A DNA stretch of 64,000 bases from Rhodococcus_G sp042879035 (GCF_042879035.1 NZ_JBIAOU010000001.1:1-64000), one strand, 5' to 3'. Positions 17,877 through 25,895 are shown, counted from the stretch's first letter. The notes: generated by a model from the letters alone, not told the origin. A program made the numbers and translations.

Positions 17877-17950
17877 CGGGCTGTGGCGCAGCTTGGTAGC
17901 GCACCTGACTGGGGGTCAGGTGGTCGCAGGTTCAAATCCTGTCAGCCCGA
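17877..17950 (+). tRNA. tRNA-Pro (anticodon GGG)
   Basis: A full cloverleaf is readable. The acceptor arm CGGGCTG pairs with CAGCCCG (17943-17949), the D-loop contains AGCTTGGTAGC, the anticodon stem CCTGA/TCAGG closes the loop CTGGGGG with anticodon GGG at 17911-17913, and the T-arm GCAGG-TTCAAAT-CCTGT is canonical. CCA is not encoded. It reads CCC and CCU proline codons. The 3' half of such tRNA genes is a common integration target, but no integrase gene lies next to it. Confidence 0.97.
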
Positions 17951-17955
17951 CCGTG

Positions 17956-17992
17956 AAACCCCGGTGAGAAGACATTCTCACCGGGGTTTTTC
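17956..17992 (+). terminator. Intrinsic terminator of tRNA-Pro
   Basis: A perfect 15-bp stem, AAACCCCGGTGAGAA (17956-17970) with TTCTCACCGGGGTTT (17975-17989), has a 4-base loop and ends in five T residues. It is one of the strongest terminators in the window. Confidence 0.93.
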
Positions 17993-18127
17993 ATGCGTTC
18001 GCAGTGGTGCACTTTCGGACGGCGGGGCCTCCACACATGCACCACTGCGTGAGGGGACTAACCTGGAGCGCTGCGACGGCACCGCTGTTCCCGCCGTCGC
18101 CGAATCCGCTTTCCGAAGGAGCTCTCC

Positions 18128-18937
18128 GTGGTCGACCTCGCCTATGTCATCGCCGGATCGGAAGCGACCGGTGGTGCCGGCCTGCAGGTCGACCTGAAGA
18201 CGTTCCAGGAGCTCGGCGTCTACGGCGTCGGCACCGTCACCTGCATCGTCTCCTTCGATCCGAAATCCGGCTGGGCACACCGCTTCGTGCCGATCGCGCC
18301 GGAGGTGATCGCCGACCAGATCGAGGCCGCGACCAGCGCGCACGACCTCGACGTCGTCAAGATCGGCATGCTCGGCACCCCGGCCACCATCGATGTCGTC
18401 GCCGCCGGTCTGCGCAGCCGGAACTGGCGGCACGTCGTGCTCGACCCCGTACTCATCTGCAAGGGGCAGGAACCCGGCGCCGCGCTCGACACCGACACCG
18501 CGCTGCGCGAGCAGATCCTGCCGCTCGCCACCGTCGTGACCCCGAACCTGTTCGAGGCCCGCACCCTCGCAGGCATGGACGCCGTCGACTCCGTCGACGA
18601 CCTCGCCGAGGCGGCGCGCCGCATCCACGACCTCGGGCCGCGTTACGTGATCGCCAAGGGCGGCGTCGAACTGCCCGGAGGGGACGCGGTCGACGTGCTG
18701 TTCGACGGCACCGACATCACCGTGCTGAGGGCTCCGAAGGTCGGGCAGGAGCGGGTCTCCGGGGCCGGCTGCACCCTCGCCGCAGCGGTCACCGCCGAAC
18801 TCGCCAAGGGCGTGGAGGTGGCGTCCGCGGTCGAGTTCGCGAAGGAATTCGTCACCGCGGGCATCGCCGGCCGGGTGTCGGCGCACACGCCCTTCGACAC
18901 GGTGTGGCAGGGGGCTTACGTCGACGCGCTCGCCTGA
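18128..18937 (+). CDS. Hydroxymethylpyrimidine/pyridoxal kinase, ThiD family
   Basis: 269-residue ribokinase-fold enzyme. AGSEATGGAGLQVDLKTFQE followed by LGVYGVGTVTCIV binds substrate, KIGMLGTP and VVLDPVLICKG line the site, and TPNLFEARTLAG and GAGCTLAAAVTAEL (near 210) include the Cys that replaces Asp in ThiD-like kinases. It may phosphorylate hydroxymethylpyrimidine for thiamine or pyridoxal for vitamin B6 salvage; no thiamine gene lies nearby, so a PdxK role is equally possible. The GTG follows AAGGA (18116-18120) by 7 bases. It is read alone after the tRNA terminator. Confidence 0.85.
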   Translation: MVDLAYVIAGSEATGGAGLQVDLKTFQELGVYGVGTVTCIVSFDPKSGWAHRFVPIAPEVIADQIEAATSAHDLDVVKIGMLGTPATIDVVAAGLRSRNWRHVVLDPVLICKGQEPGAALDTDTALREQILPLATVVTPNLFEARTLAGMDAVDSVDDLAEAARRIHDLGPRYVIAKGGVELPGGDAVDVLFDGTDITVLRAPKVGQERVSGAGCTLAAAVTAELAKGVEVASAVEFAKEFVTAGIAGRVSAHTPFDTVWQGAYVDALA

Positions 18938-18942
18938 GCGGT

Positions 18943-18948
18943 TAACGT
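18943..18948 (+). promoter_or_regulatory. -10 element TAACGT, likely leaderless start
   Basis: TAACGT ends 6 bases before the ATG at 18955. The GGGGG between them is too close to the start to act as a normal ribosome-binding site, so a leaderless mRNA is likely. Confidence 0.5.
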
Positions 18949-18954
18949 CGGGGG

Positions 18955-19632
18955 ATGGACCACCAGACGCCGACGACACGGGACGAGGATCCGACCGGGC
19001 CCGCGTCCACCGATCCGGGACCGCCGCTGACCCGCGCCGAGTGCGTGGCCCGGCTGACAGCGTTGGACCGGATCGCCGTGCCGGACAACGGAACCCGCCG
19101 CGCCGCGGTCGCGCTCGCCGTGATCACCGATGACGCCGGTTCACGGTTGCTGCTGACGCGGCGTCCTCCGAGGATGCGGGCGCATGCCGGTCAGTTCGCC
19201 CTCCCGGGCGGCAGCATCGACCCCGGCGAGACGCCCGAGCAGGCCGCCGTGCGTGAGCTCGCGGAGGAGCTCGGCGTCCACGCGCCCGACGATGCGGTGC
19301 TCGGTCTCCTCGACGACTACGTGACGCGGTCGGGATTCGTCATCACCCCCGTCGTCGTGTGGATCGGGACGCCGAGCGGGCCGATCGTCCCGAACGAGGC
19401 CGAGGTGGCGCTCGTGTTCGAGGTCACGATGGCCGAGGTGGACGTCGACCCGTTGATCCAGCCGGTGCCCGGAACGCCCGACGGGGCGCCGCCCTACCTG
19501 CGCTGGCCGTTCCGGGGTGGCGCGATGTTCGCTCCGACCGCCGCGATCATCCACCAGTTCCGCGAGGTGGTGCTGCACGGTCGTGGCACCCGGGTCGCCG
19601 ATTACGCGCAACCGGACTTCGCCGCGCGCTGA
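18955..19632 (+). CDS. Nudix hydrolase, coenzyme A pyrophosphatase type
   Basis: 225 residues. The run LLLTRRPPRMRAHAGQFALP then GG is the UPF0035 signature of CoA diphosphatases, and it continues into a canonical Nudix box (GSIDPGETPEQAAVRELAEE then LG). Such enzymes split CoA or acyl-CoA into 4'-phosphopantetheine and 3',5'-ADP. The first 25 residues are acidic and Pro/Thr-rich. The gene has its own -10 element at 18943 and follows the ThiD-family kinase by 17 bases. Confidence 0.88.
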   Translation: MDHQTPTTRDEDPTGPASTDPGPPLTRAECVARLTALDRIAVPDNGTRRAAVALAVITDDAGSRLLLTRRPPRMRAHAGQFALPGGSIDPGETPEQAAVRELAEELGVHAPDDAVLGLLDDYVTRSGFVITPVVVWIGTPSGPIVPNEAEVALVFEVTMAEVDVDPLIQPVPGTPDGAPPYLRWPFRGGAMFAPTAAIIHQFREVVLHGRGTRVADYAQPDFAAR

Positions 19633-19639
19633 CCCGGAC

Positions 19640-19645
19640 TACCGT
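19640..19645 (+). promoter_or_regulatory. -10 element TACCGT, likely leaderless start
   Basis: TACCGT ends 8 bases before ATG 19654. The block TACCGTTGACG closely resembles TAGCGTTGACG at 2435-2445, and neither is followed by a ribosome-binding site. Confidence 0.5.
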
Positions 19646-19653
19646 TGACGTTC

Positions 19654-20706
19654 ATGGGCCTGGTCCGTGACATGCTGTGCCGCCTCGACCGCACCGGTGT
19701 CGACCCCGTTTCCTGGCAGGCGCCTGCTCCGCCGAGCGAACTGCCGGACCCGGCAGCAGAGTTCGATGCGCTCGAGCGGTGGCCGATGCCCGGTTCGACC
19801 GGCCCGGAGGATGTCGCCGTCGACGGCGACGGCCGGTTGATCACCGGGACCGACGACGGCGCGCTGTGGCGGTACGACCACCTCGACCGGCCGGGTGCCG
19901 AGCGTGTCACCCGGATCGCGGACACCGGCGGTCGGCCGCTGGGCGTCGAGGTCCTGGCCGACGGACGGTACCTGGTGTGCGACGCCGAGCGCGGCCTCCT
20001 GCGGGTGGACGACACCGGCCGCGTCGAGACGCTCACCGACAACGCCCTCGGACGTCCCCTCGTCGCGTGCAACAACTCTGCGGTCGGCGTGGACGGGATC
20101 GTGTACTTCACCGACTCGTCGGCGAAGTTCTCGATCGCCGAACACCGCTACGACCTTCTCGAACACCGGGGGACCGGACGGTTGATCCGGTTCGATCCGG
20201 TCACCGGCGAGACGGACCTGCTCGCCGACGGTCTGCAGTTCGCCAACGGTGTCGGCCTGTCCCGCGACGGGTCGTTCGTCGTCGTCGCCGAAACCGGTGC
20301 CTACCGGATCCGCCGGGTCGATCTGACCGGGCCGACCGCGGGTCGGGTGTCCGTGTGGGCGGACAACCTGCCCGGCATCCCCGACAACGTCGCGTCGCAG
20401 ACGGCAGCGGGAATCTTCTGGGTCGCTCTCTACAGTCCGCGGATGCGGTTGCTCGACCTGCTGGCCCCGCATCCGGCGCTGCGGCTGCTCGCCGCGAACC
20501 TGCCGGACGCCCTGTCGCCGGATCCGGAGCCACGGGCGTGGGTGCTCGGCCTGGACGGCGACGGCACCGTCGCGCACAACCTGCGAGGCCCGAAGGGGAG
20601 CTATTCGCCGGTCACCGGGGTCCGGGAGAGCGACGGGTCGCTGTACCTGGGCAGTCTGACCGCCACTGCCGTGGCCCGCATCCCCGCGCCCCCCACCCGC
20701 GTGTGA
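19654..20706 (+). CDS. SMP-30/strictosidine synthase-like beta-propeller protein
   Basis: 350 residues from ATG 19654 (a TTG at 19645 is in frame but lies inside the likely promoter). Repeated blades of the form DVAVDGDGRLITGTDDGALW, GVEVLADGRYLVCDAERGLL and AVGVDGIVYFTDSSAKFSIA mark a six-bladed calcium-dependent propeller. The motif LQFANGVGLSRDGSFVVVAE is shared with strictosidine-synthase-like and adipocyte membrane-associated proteins. Family members hydrolyse lactones or esters, but the substrate cannot be told. No signal peptide is evident, so it is probably cytosolic. Confidence 0.8.
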   Translation: MGLVRDMLCRLDRTGVDPVSWQAPAPPSELPDPAAEFDALERWPMPGSTGPEDVAVDGDGRLITGTDDGALWRYDHLDRPGAERVTRIADTGGRPLGVEVLADGRYLVCDAERGLLRVDDTGRVETLTDNALGRPLVACNNSAVGVDGIVYFTDSSAKFSIAEHRYDLLEHRGTGRLIRFDPVTGETDLLADGLQFANGVGLSRDGSFVVVAETGAYRIRRVDLTGPTAGRVSVWADNLPGIPDNVASQTAAGIFWVALYSPRMRLLDLLAPHPALRLLAANLPDALSPDPEPRAWVLGLDGDGTVAHNLRGPKGSYSPVTGVRESDGSLYLGSLTATAVARIPAPPTRV

Positions 20707-20771
20707 CAGTCTTGTCGGTGCCGATCCGTGCCCGACGCACGGCCGACCTGGTGAGCGAGCGTGGGAGTGAC

Positions 20772-21416
20772 ATGGACAGCGGAGACCGGCTGCGAGGCGA
20801 AGCCGGGACGGTCGAGCCGATGGTGACGGATCGCGTGCTGACGGTGCCCAACCTGCTCAGTCTGCTGCGGCTGATCGGCGTCCCGGTGTTCGCGTACCTG
20901 CTCCTGGGTCCCCAGGCCGACGGTTGGGCCCTGCTGATCCTGATGCTCAGCGGATTCACGGACTGGGCCGACGGGAAGCTGGCCAGGCTGCTGAACCAGA
21001 CGTCGAGGCTCGGCGGTCTGCTCGACCCCCTCGTCGACCGGCTGTACGTCGTCACCACGCTGCTCGCCTTCGCGATCCGCGGGATCGTCCCGTGGTGGGT
21101 CGCCGCGGTCCTGATCGGCCGGGACCTGGTGCTCGCGGCGACGCTTCCCCTCTATCGGCGTCGAGGACTGCCACCGCCGTCCGTGCTCTACCTCGGCAAG
21201 GCCGCGACGTTCGCGTTGATGTTCGCGCTGCCGCTCGTCCTTGCCGCGCAGGGCGACTGGGCGATCGCCGGCGTTGCACACGCGTGGGGTTATGCACTCC
21301 TGACCTGGGGGACCGGGCTCTACGTGTGGACGGGACTGCTCTACCTGCTCGCCGCCCGCAACGTGGCCCGCGACGTGGCACCCGTCGAACGTCGGCGGGA
21401 GACGGAATCACCATGA
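20772..21416 (+). CDS. CDP-alcohol phosphatidyltransferase (Rv1822/PgsA2-like)
   Basis: 214-residue membrane enzyme. The complete CDP-alcohol motif is present near residues 64-88: D-x2-DG-x2-AR-x8-G-x3-D-x3-D, seen as DWADGKLAR...LGGLLDPLVD. Several hydrophobic helices surround it (VPVFAYLLLG, GWALLILMLSGF, IVPWWVAAVLIGR). It probably makes phosphatidylglycerophosphate or a related phospholipid. GGGAG lies 4 bases before the ATG; an in-frame ATG at 20820 is an alternative. It overlaps the DUF881 gene by 4 bases, as in the Rv1822-Rv1825 set. Confidence 0.88.
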   Translation: MDSGDRLRGEAGTVEPMVTDRVLTVPNLLSLLRLIGVPVFAYLLLGPQADGWALLILMLSGFTDWADGKLARLLNQTSRLGGLLDPLVDRLYVVTTLLAFAIRGIVPWWVAAVLIGRDLVLAATLPLYRRRGLPPPSVLYLGKAATFALMFALPLVLAAQGDWAIAGVAHAWGYALLTWGTGLYVWTGLLYLLAARNVARDVAPVERRRETESP

Positions 21417-22306
21417 GTGACAGCGAGGTTCGCGGCACGCCCGACGCCGGCGACGAGCCCGGGGTGCGGCGCAACCCGACCCCCTCACTGCTGACGGCGC
21501 TGCTCGCCGAGGGGCTCGACCCCGGCTACGCCGCAGCCGCCGAGGACCGGGCCCGGGGACACTCGCTGAACCGGCCGCTGCACGCCGGACTGTGGTGCGG
21601 CGCCGGGGCACTCGTGCTCGGTCTGATCTTCGGGGTGGCCTACGCGGAGGCCACCGACCGGGCGCCCGGCACCGAACAGGTGCGCCGCGACATCATCGCG
21701 CAGGTGGATGCCGCCGAGGCGCGCGGAACCGACCTCACCCGGGCTCGCGACGACCTCGCCGCCCGCACCGATGCGGCCCGCACGGCGGCCCTGTCGGGCG
21801 ACGCCCAGGGCGCCGCCGTCCTGGACCGGATCGCGGACCTCGAACAGGCCGCCGCACTCGACACGGTGCACGGGCCGGGGCTCACCGTCACCCTCGCCGA
21901 CCCGGTGGCCAGGCCCGACCTGTCGGACCGGTCCCGGCCCGGCGCGGACGCGACGCCGGTGATCATCGACCGTGACCTGCAGGCAGTGGTCAACTCGCTG
22001 TGGGCATCCGGAGCCGAGGCGGTCGCCGTCGGGAACGTGCGGGTCGGACCGGGAGTGACCATCCGGCAGGCCGGCGGCGCGATGCTCGTCGACAACCAGC
22101 CGGTGCCCGCACCGTACGTGATCTCGGCGATCGGGCAGCCCTCACGACTGCAGACCGGCTTCGTCGTGAGCGATGCCTACGTGCGGATGTCCGGCGTCGC
22201 GCAGTTGTACGGAGCCGGCTTCACCGTCGCCGACAGCGACGACATCACACTTCCCGGTGCGACGGCCCGGGAGATCAGGAGCGCACGAGAAGTGGGTGGT
22301 CAGTGA
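21413..22306 (+). CDS. DUF881 membrane-anchored protein (Rv1823-like)
   Basis: 297 residues. A cytosolic N-terminus of about 55 residues, one membrane helix (GLWCGAGALVLGLIFGVAYA), a short coiled region (DLTRARDDLAARTDAARTAA) and a DUF881 domain with the pattern VHGPGLTVTLADP ... VVNSLWASGAEAVAVGNVRV ... PYVISAIGQPSRL. The domain probably sits outside the membrane. The gene belongs to a DUF881-sbp-DUF881 set also found next to division genes in Gram-positive bacteria. Its biochemical role is not known. Confidence 0.88.
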   Translation: MSDSEVRGTPDAGDEPGVRRNPTPSLLTALLAEGLDPGYAAAAEDRARGHSLNRPLHAGLWCGAGALVLGLIFGVAYAEATDRAPGTEQVRRDIIAQVDAAEARGTDLTRARDDLAARTDAARTAALSGDAQGAAVLDRIADLEQAAALDTVHGPGLTVTLADPVARPDLSDRSRPGADATPVIIDRDLQAVVNSLWASGAEAVAVGNVRVGPGVTIRQAGGAMLVDNQPVPAPYVISAIGQPSRLQTGFVVSDAYVRMSGVAQLYGAGFTVADSDDITLPGATAREIRSAREVGGQ

Positions 22307-22680
22307 AGCCGATCAAGCCCGTCCAGGCGGCGAAGAACGGATACGCGATCTACGGGGTACTCGCCCTGATCGCGGGAATCGTGGCGGGCGTGGTGTTCCG
22401 GCCGCAGGTTCCCGACGCGGTGCAGCCGTACCTGCCGATCGCGGTGGTCGCGGCGCTCGACGCCGTGTTCGGTGGACTCCGTGCGTATCTCGACGAGATC
22501 TTCGACGCCAAGGTGTTCGTCGTCTCTTTCGTGTTCAACGTTCTCGTCGCCGCACTGATCGTGTGGCTCGGAGACCAGCTCGGGGTCGGCACCCAGCTGT
22601 CGACCGCGATCATCGTGGTCCTCGGCATCCGTATCTTCGGCAACGCGGCGGCATTGCGCCGCAGGTTGTTCGGGGCGTGA
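22303..22680 (+). CDS. sbp: Small basic membrane protein Sbp (DUF1290)
   Basis: 125 residues with three or four membrane helices: YAIYGVLALIAGIVAGVVF, YLPIAVVAALDAVFGGLRAY, VFVVSFVFNVLVAALIVWLG and TAIIVVLGIRIFGNAAALRR. This is the DUF1290 small basic protein family, seen near ftsQAZ in Bacillus and as Rv1824 in M. tuberculosis. It is sandwiched between two DUF881 genes with a 4-base overlap upstream and 6 bases downstream, which suggests a single membrane complex. No enzyme motif is present. Confidence 0.88.
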   Translation: MKPIKPVQAAKNGYAIYGVLALIAGIVAGVVFRPQVPDAVQPYLPIAVVAALDAVFGGLRAYLDEIFDAKVFVVSFVFNVLVAALIVWLGDQLGVGTQLSTAIIVVLGIRIFGNAAALRRRLFGA

Positions 22681-22686
22681 GCGGTC

Positions 22687-23436
22687 GTGGCCACCGAGGG
22701 CAGGCACGAATGGCACACCGAACCGGAGTCCGGGTCGGCACGCAGGTCGAAGGTCGTGTTCGGGGTGCTGGCCGCGCTCCTCATGGCCGCACTCGGCGTC
22801 GCGATCGCAACGCAGGTCCAGGGCACCGGCTCCGGTGACACGCTGGACTCGGCGCGCCCGGCGGATCTGCTCGTGGTGCTCGACAACCTGAACCAACGCG
22901 AGGTCGCGCTACGCCAGGAGATCGCCGGCCTGCAGGACACGCTCGCGACACTCGAACGCAGCGGGGGAGGATCCGAGGCGGCGTTGGCCGAGGCGAACGC
23001 CCGGTTGACGGCGCTGTCGATCCAGGTGGGCGCCGTGCCCGCGACCGGGCCGGGGGTCGTGCTGACCGTCACCGATCCGGCATCGGGTGTCGGGTCGGAG
23101 GTGATGTTGGACATGTTGCAGGAGTTGCGTGCTGCGGGAGCCGAGGCCATCCAGGTGCAGGGCGGCGACGGTCCGCCGATCCGGATCGGCGTCGACTCGT
23201 GGGTCAGTGGCACACCCGGGCATCTGGAACTCGACGGAACACCGCTGGTGGCGCCGTACACGGTGACCGCGATCGGTGATCCGCCGACGCTCGCTGCCGC
23301 GCTGAACATTCCGGGCGGGGTGGTCGACACGGTCGCGCGCAACGGTGGCCGGGTGTCGGTCGAACAATCGGAGCAGGTCGTCGTAGCCGCCTTGCGGGAG
23401 GCGAAAGCACGCCAATACGCTCAGCCCGGAAATTGA
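22687..23436 (+). CDS. DUF881 membrane-anchored protein (Rv1825-like)
   Basis: 249 residues. One membrane helix (VFGVLAALLMAALGVAIATQ), a coiled coil near 55-115 (LLVVLDNLNQREVALRQEIA, then LQDTLATLERSGGGSEAALA), then a DUF881 domain (GPGVVLTVTDPASGVGSEVM, LQELRAAGAEAIQVQG). It is a paralogue of the protein at 21413-22306, with a shorter N-terminus and a more marked coiled coil. The GTG at 22687 has only a weak ribosome-binding site, so coupling to sbp is likely. Confidence 0.88.
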   Translation: MATEGRHEWHTEPESGSARRSKVVFGVLAALLMAALGVAIATQVQGTGSGDTLDSARPADLLVVLDNLNQREVALRQEIAGLQDTLATLERSGGGSEAALAEANARLTALSIQVGAVPATGPGVVLTVTDPASGVGSEVMLDMLQELRAAGAEAIQVQGGDGPPIRIGVDSWVSGTPGHLELDGTPLVAPYTVTAIGDPPTLAAALNIPGGVVDTVARNGGRVSVEQSEQVVVAALREAKARQYAQPGN

Positions 23437-23497
23437 AGTTCCGCTGCTGCACCGGTATTTCTGTACAGCGTCGGACCGTCGTCGAAAGGACTCCACG

Positions 23498-23902
23498 GTG
23501 AGTGACACCAATATCCCGGCCGAATTGCGCTACACGGCCGAGCACGAATGGGTGCAGCGGACGGGATCGACCACCGTGCGGGTGGGAATCACCGACTTCG
23601 CGCAGTCGCAGCTCGGCGACGTGGTGTTCGTGCAGCTTCCCGCCGTCGACGACGAGGTGGTGGCGGGCGACTCCTTCGGTGAGGTCGAGTCGACCAAGAG
23701 CGTCTCCGACATCTACGCCCCCTTGACGGCGAAAGTCGTTGCCGTGAACGAGAATCTGGAATCGGGACCGGAGCTGGTCAACTCGGCGCCCTACGGCGAC
23801 GGCTGGCTGGTCGAGCTCGAGGTCGCCGACGAGGCGACCCTCGACGCGGCGCTCGCCGGCATGCTCGACGCGGCCGCGTACGGCGAGGTGGCCGGGGGCT
23901 GA
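23498..23902 (+). CDS. gcvH: Glycine cleavage system H protein
   Basis: 134-residue lipoyl carrier that shuttles the aminomethyl group between GcvP, GcvT and the lipoamide dehydrogenase. The lipoylation site lies in FGEVESTKSVSDIYAPLTAK, with the Lys near residue 67, and the fold opening YTAEHEWVQRTGSTTVRVGI is typical. GTG follows GAAAGGA by 6 bases. The next gene is garA, as in M. tuberculosis (Rv1826-Rv1827); gcvP comes 3 kb later under a riboswitch, and gcvT is not in the window. Confidence 0.95.
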   Translation: MSDTNIPAELRYTAEHEWVQRTGSTTVRVGITDFAQSQLGDVVFVQLPAVDDEVVAGDSFGEVESTKSVSDIYAPLTAKVVAVNENLESGPELVNSAPYGDGWLVELEVADEATLDAALAGMLDAAAYGEVAGG

Positions 23903-24069
23903 CCCCGACGCGCCCCGGCTCGTGACCGCCTACGCGGACGGGCCCGCACAGGGTACGGTCAATGGAGAGTGCATTCGCCGTGTCGGGGCGCTGATCCGCA
24001 TCGGTTGTGATTGTGTCTACAGATTTGTTCGGGGCTGACCCGAATCGGTCGGACTGAGGAGGAGAAACG

Positions 24070-24546
24070 GTGAGCGACAACGACAACGATGCGGTCTACG
24101 GGGAGACGCCTGCGGAGACCACATCGGTTTTCCGGGCGGATTTCCTCAGCGAGCTCGAGGGGGGCGCCGCGGCGCCGGCCGAACAGCCCGTTTCCGGCGT
24201 CGAGGGTCTGCCTGCCGGGTCCGCACTGCTGGTCGTCAAGCGTGGTCCCAACGCGGGATCACGGTTCCTGTTGGACCACCCGACCACCTCGGCGGGGCGG
24301 CACCCGGACAGCGACATCTTCCTCGACGACGTCACGGTGTCGCGCCGACATGCGGAGTTCCGCCGCGAACAGCACGAGTTCCAGGTGGTCGACGTGGGCA
24401 GCCTCAACGGCACCTACGTCAACCGGGAGCCGGTGGACTCGGCGACGCTCGCGAACGGCGACGAGGTGCAGATCGGCAAGTTCCGGCTCGTTTTCCTGAC
24501 CGGACCCCGCGCGGCCGGAGACTCGCCTGCGGGTGCGGGTAGCTGA
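24070..24546 (+). CDS. garA: FHA-domain metabolic regulator GarA (OdhI)
   Basis: 158 residues. The N-terminal ETTSVFRADFLSELE carries the twin threonines (17 and 18) that Pkn-type kinases phosphorylate in the M. tuberculosis protein. The FHA domain (about 58-145) has SAGRHPDSDIFLDDVTVSRR and GSLNGTYVNREPVD. Unphosphorylated GarA inhibits 2-oxoglutarate dehydrogenase and NAD-glutamate dehydrogenase and stimulates glutamate synthase; phosphorylation makes it fold on itself. A strong GAGGAGGAG precedes the GTG. The stop overlaps the next ATG by one base. Confidence 0.96.
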   Translation: MSDNDNDAVYGETPAETTSVFRADFLSELEGGAAAPAEQPVSGVEGLPAGSALLVVKRGPNAGSRFLLDHPTTSAGRHPDSDIFLDDVTVSRRHAEFRREQHEFQVVDVGSLNGTYVNREPVDSATLANGDEVQIGKFRLVFLTGPRAAGDSPAGAGS

Positions 24547-25289
24547 TGACGGCGGTCGGGCAGCGGAGCCAGGGTGCAGGGGGGATGTCGATCGGCTCCG
24601 TCCTGGATCGGCTACGCCCCGAGTTCCCGGACGTCACGATCTCGAAGATCCGCTTCCTCGAGGCAGAGGGCCTGATCAGTCCGGAACGCACGCCGTCGGG
24701 TTACCGACGGTTCTCCCTTGCCGACTGTGATCGGCTGCGCTACGTCCTGACCGCCCAGCGGGACCAGTACCTGCCGCTGAAGGTGATCAAGGAACAGTTG
24801 GAGGCGATCGACAGCGGCGCCGCGGTCGTCGGCGCATCGGACGCCGCACCGCGGCGCCCCCGCGCGTTGGCGGTGGCGCCCGGCGAGGTGTCGCCGGAGG
24901 AGTTCCGCCCGGACCGTGAGATCCGGGTCAGCCGAGGGGACCTGTTGGCCCGGTCCGGCGTCGACGAGGGGTTCCTGACCGAGTTGGTCCGGGCGGGGCT
25001 GATCGTGCCGGGCACGGCCGGGTTCTTCAACGAGGACGCGGTGACGCTGGCCCGGACGGCGAAGGCGATGTCCGGGTTCGGTCTCGAGGTGCGGCACCTG
25101 CGCGCGTTCAAACTTGCGGCCGACCGCGAGGCGAGCCTGGTCGCGCAGATCGCGGGCCCGGTCGCCAAGGGCCGCGACGCGGGCGCCCGGGACCGGGCCG
25201 AGGAAATGGTCCGGGAACTCGCCGCCCTGTCGCTCACCCTGCACACCTGTCTGGTGAAGTCGGCAGTGCGTGGTGCACTCGACCGCTGA
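24546..25289 (+). CDS. MerR-family transcriptional regulator (Rv1828-like)
   Basis: 247 residues. The winged-helix head SIGSVLDRLRPEFPDVTISK followed by IRFLEAEGLISPERTPSGYRRF is typical of MerR proteins, though it begins later than usual. The C-terminal half (LARSGVDEGFLTELVRAGLI, LEVRHLRAFKLAADREASLV) is the dimer and sensing part and lacks metal-binding cysteines apart from a single Cys. The ATG overlaps the garA stop by one base. In M. tuberculosis Rv1828 lies in the same place. Ligand and targets are not known; the garA linkage suggests central metabolism, which is inference. Confidence 0.9.
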   Translation: MTAVGQRSQGAGGMSIGSVLDRLRPEFPDVTISKIRFLEAEGLISPERTPSGYRRFSLADCDRLRYVLTAQRDQYLPLKVIKEQLEAIDSGAAVVGASDAAPRRPRALAVAPGEVSPEEFRPDREIRVSRGDLLARSGVDEGFLTELVRAGLIVPGTAGFFNEDAVTLARTAKAMSGFGLEVRHLRAFKLAADREASLVAQIAGPVAKGRDAGARDRAEEMVRELAALSLTLHTCLVKSAVRGALDR

Positions 25290-25319
25290 GGGCTTCTCAC
25301 ACTGCTCGGAACATCGGCA

Positions 25320-25325
25320 TAGAAT
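25320..25325 (+). promoter_or_regulatory. -10 element TAGAAT upstream of the DUF151 gene
   Basis: TAGAAT lies 36 bases before the ATG at 25362, leaving room for a leader with the ribosome-binding site GGGAGG. No clear -35 is seen. Confidence 0.55.
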
Positions 25326-25361
25326 CGGTCGAAGCAACGGTTTTCACGGGAGGCGGGCGCA

Positions 25362-25835
25362 ATGAGTGAGATGCGTGTGATCGGGATCCGTGTCGAGCAG
25401 CCGCAGAATTCGCCCGTGCTGTTGCTCCGGGAAGCGGATGGTGAGCGTTACCTCCCGATCTGGATCGGGCAGACGGAAGCGACCGCGATCGTCCTCGAGC
25501 AGCAGGGTGTCGAGCCGGCGCGGCCGTTGACCCACGACCTGATCAAGACCCTGATCGATGCGCTCGGTCATCGGCTGATCGAGGTGCGCATCGTCGACCT
25601 GCAGGAGGGCACCTTCTACGCGGATCTGGTGTTCGACAGGAACATCAGGGTGTCGGCGCGGCCGTCGGACTCGGTGGCGATCGCACTGCGCGTCGGTGTG
25701 CCGATCTACGCGGAGGAGTCCGTGCTCGCCGAGGCCGGTCTGGTGATGCCGGACGAGCGCGAGGACGAGGTCGAGAAGTTCAAGGAGTTCCTCGAATCGG
25801 TGTCCCCGGACGACTTCAAGGCGACCGACGGCTGA
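25362..25835 (+). CDS. DUF151 bifunctional-nuclease-domain protein (Rv1829-like)
   Basis: 157 residues. The BFN domain (DUF151) covers about 1-130: GIRVEQPQNSPVLLLREADG, LPIWIGQTEATAIVLEQQGV, PLTHDLIKTLIDALG and ARPSDSVAIALRVGVPIYAE. A short acidic helix follows (EREDEVEKFKEFLESVSPDD). Plant BFN proteins have nuclease activity, but bacterial members are mostly uncharacterised. GGGAGG precedes the ATG by 8 bases. It lies between two MerR genes, as in Rv1828-Rv1830. Confidence 0.9.
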   Translation: MSEMRVIGIRVEQPQNSPVLLLREADGERYLPIWIGQTEATAIVLEQQGVEPARPLTHDLIKTLIDALGHRLIEVRIVDLQEGTFYADLVFDRNIRVSARPSDSVAIALRVGVPIYAEESVLAEAGLVMPDEREDEVEKFKEFLESVSPDDFKATDG

Positions 25836-25895
25836 GCCGTCCGTGCGACCGACGACGGCTGAGCCATCCGTTCGTCCGACGGCTGAGCCGTCCGT
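25827..25895. repeat. Three copies of an 18-bp palindromic unit
   Basis: GACGGCTGAGCCGTCCGT occurs at 25827-25844 and 25878-25895, and a copy with one change (CATCC for CGTCC) at 25854-25871. Each contains the dyad ACGGC-TGA-GCCGT. The first copy includes the stop codon of the DUF151 gene. No U-run follows any copy. Confidence 0.75.

Noticed and set aside
17877..17950. tRNA-Pro as attachment site of the integrase at 63276
   Set aside because: They are 45 kb apart with continuous housekeeping genes between, and no second copy of the tRNA 3' end was seen near the integrase.
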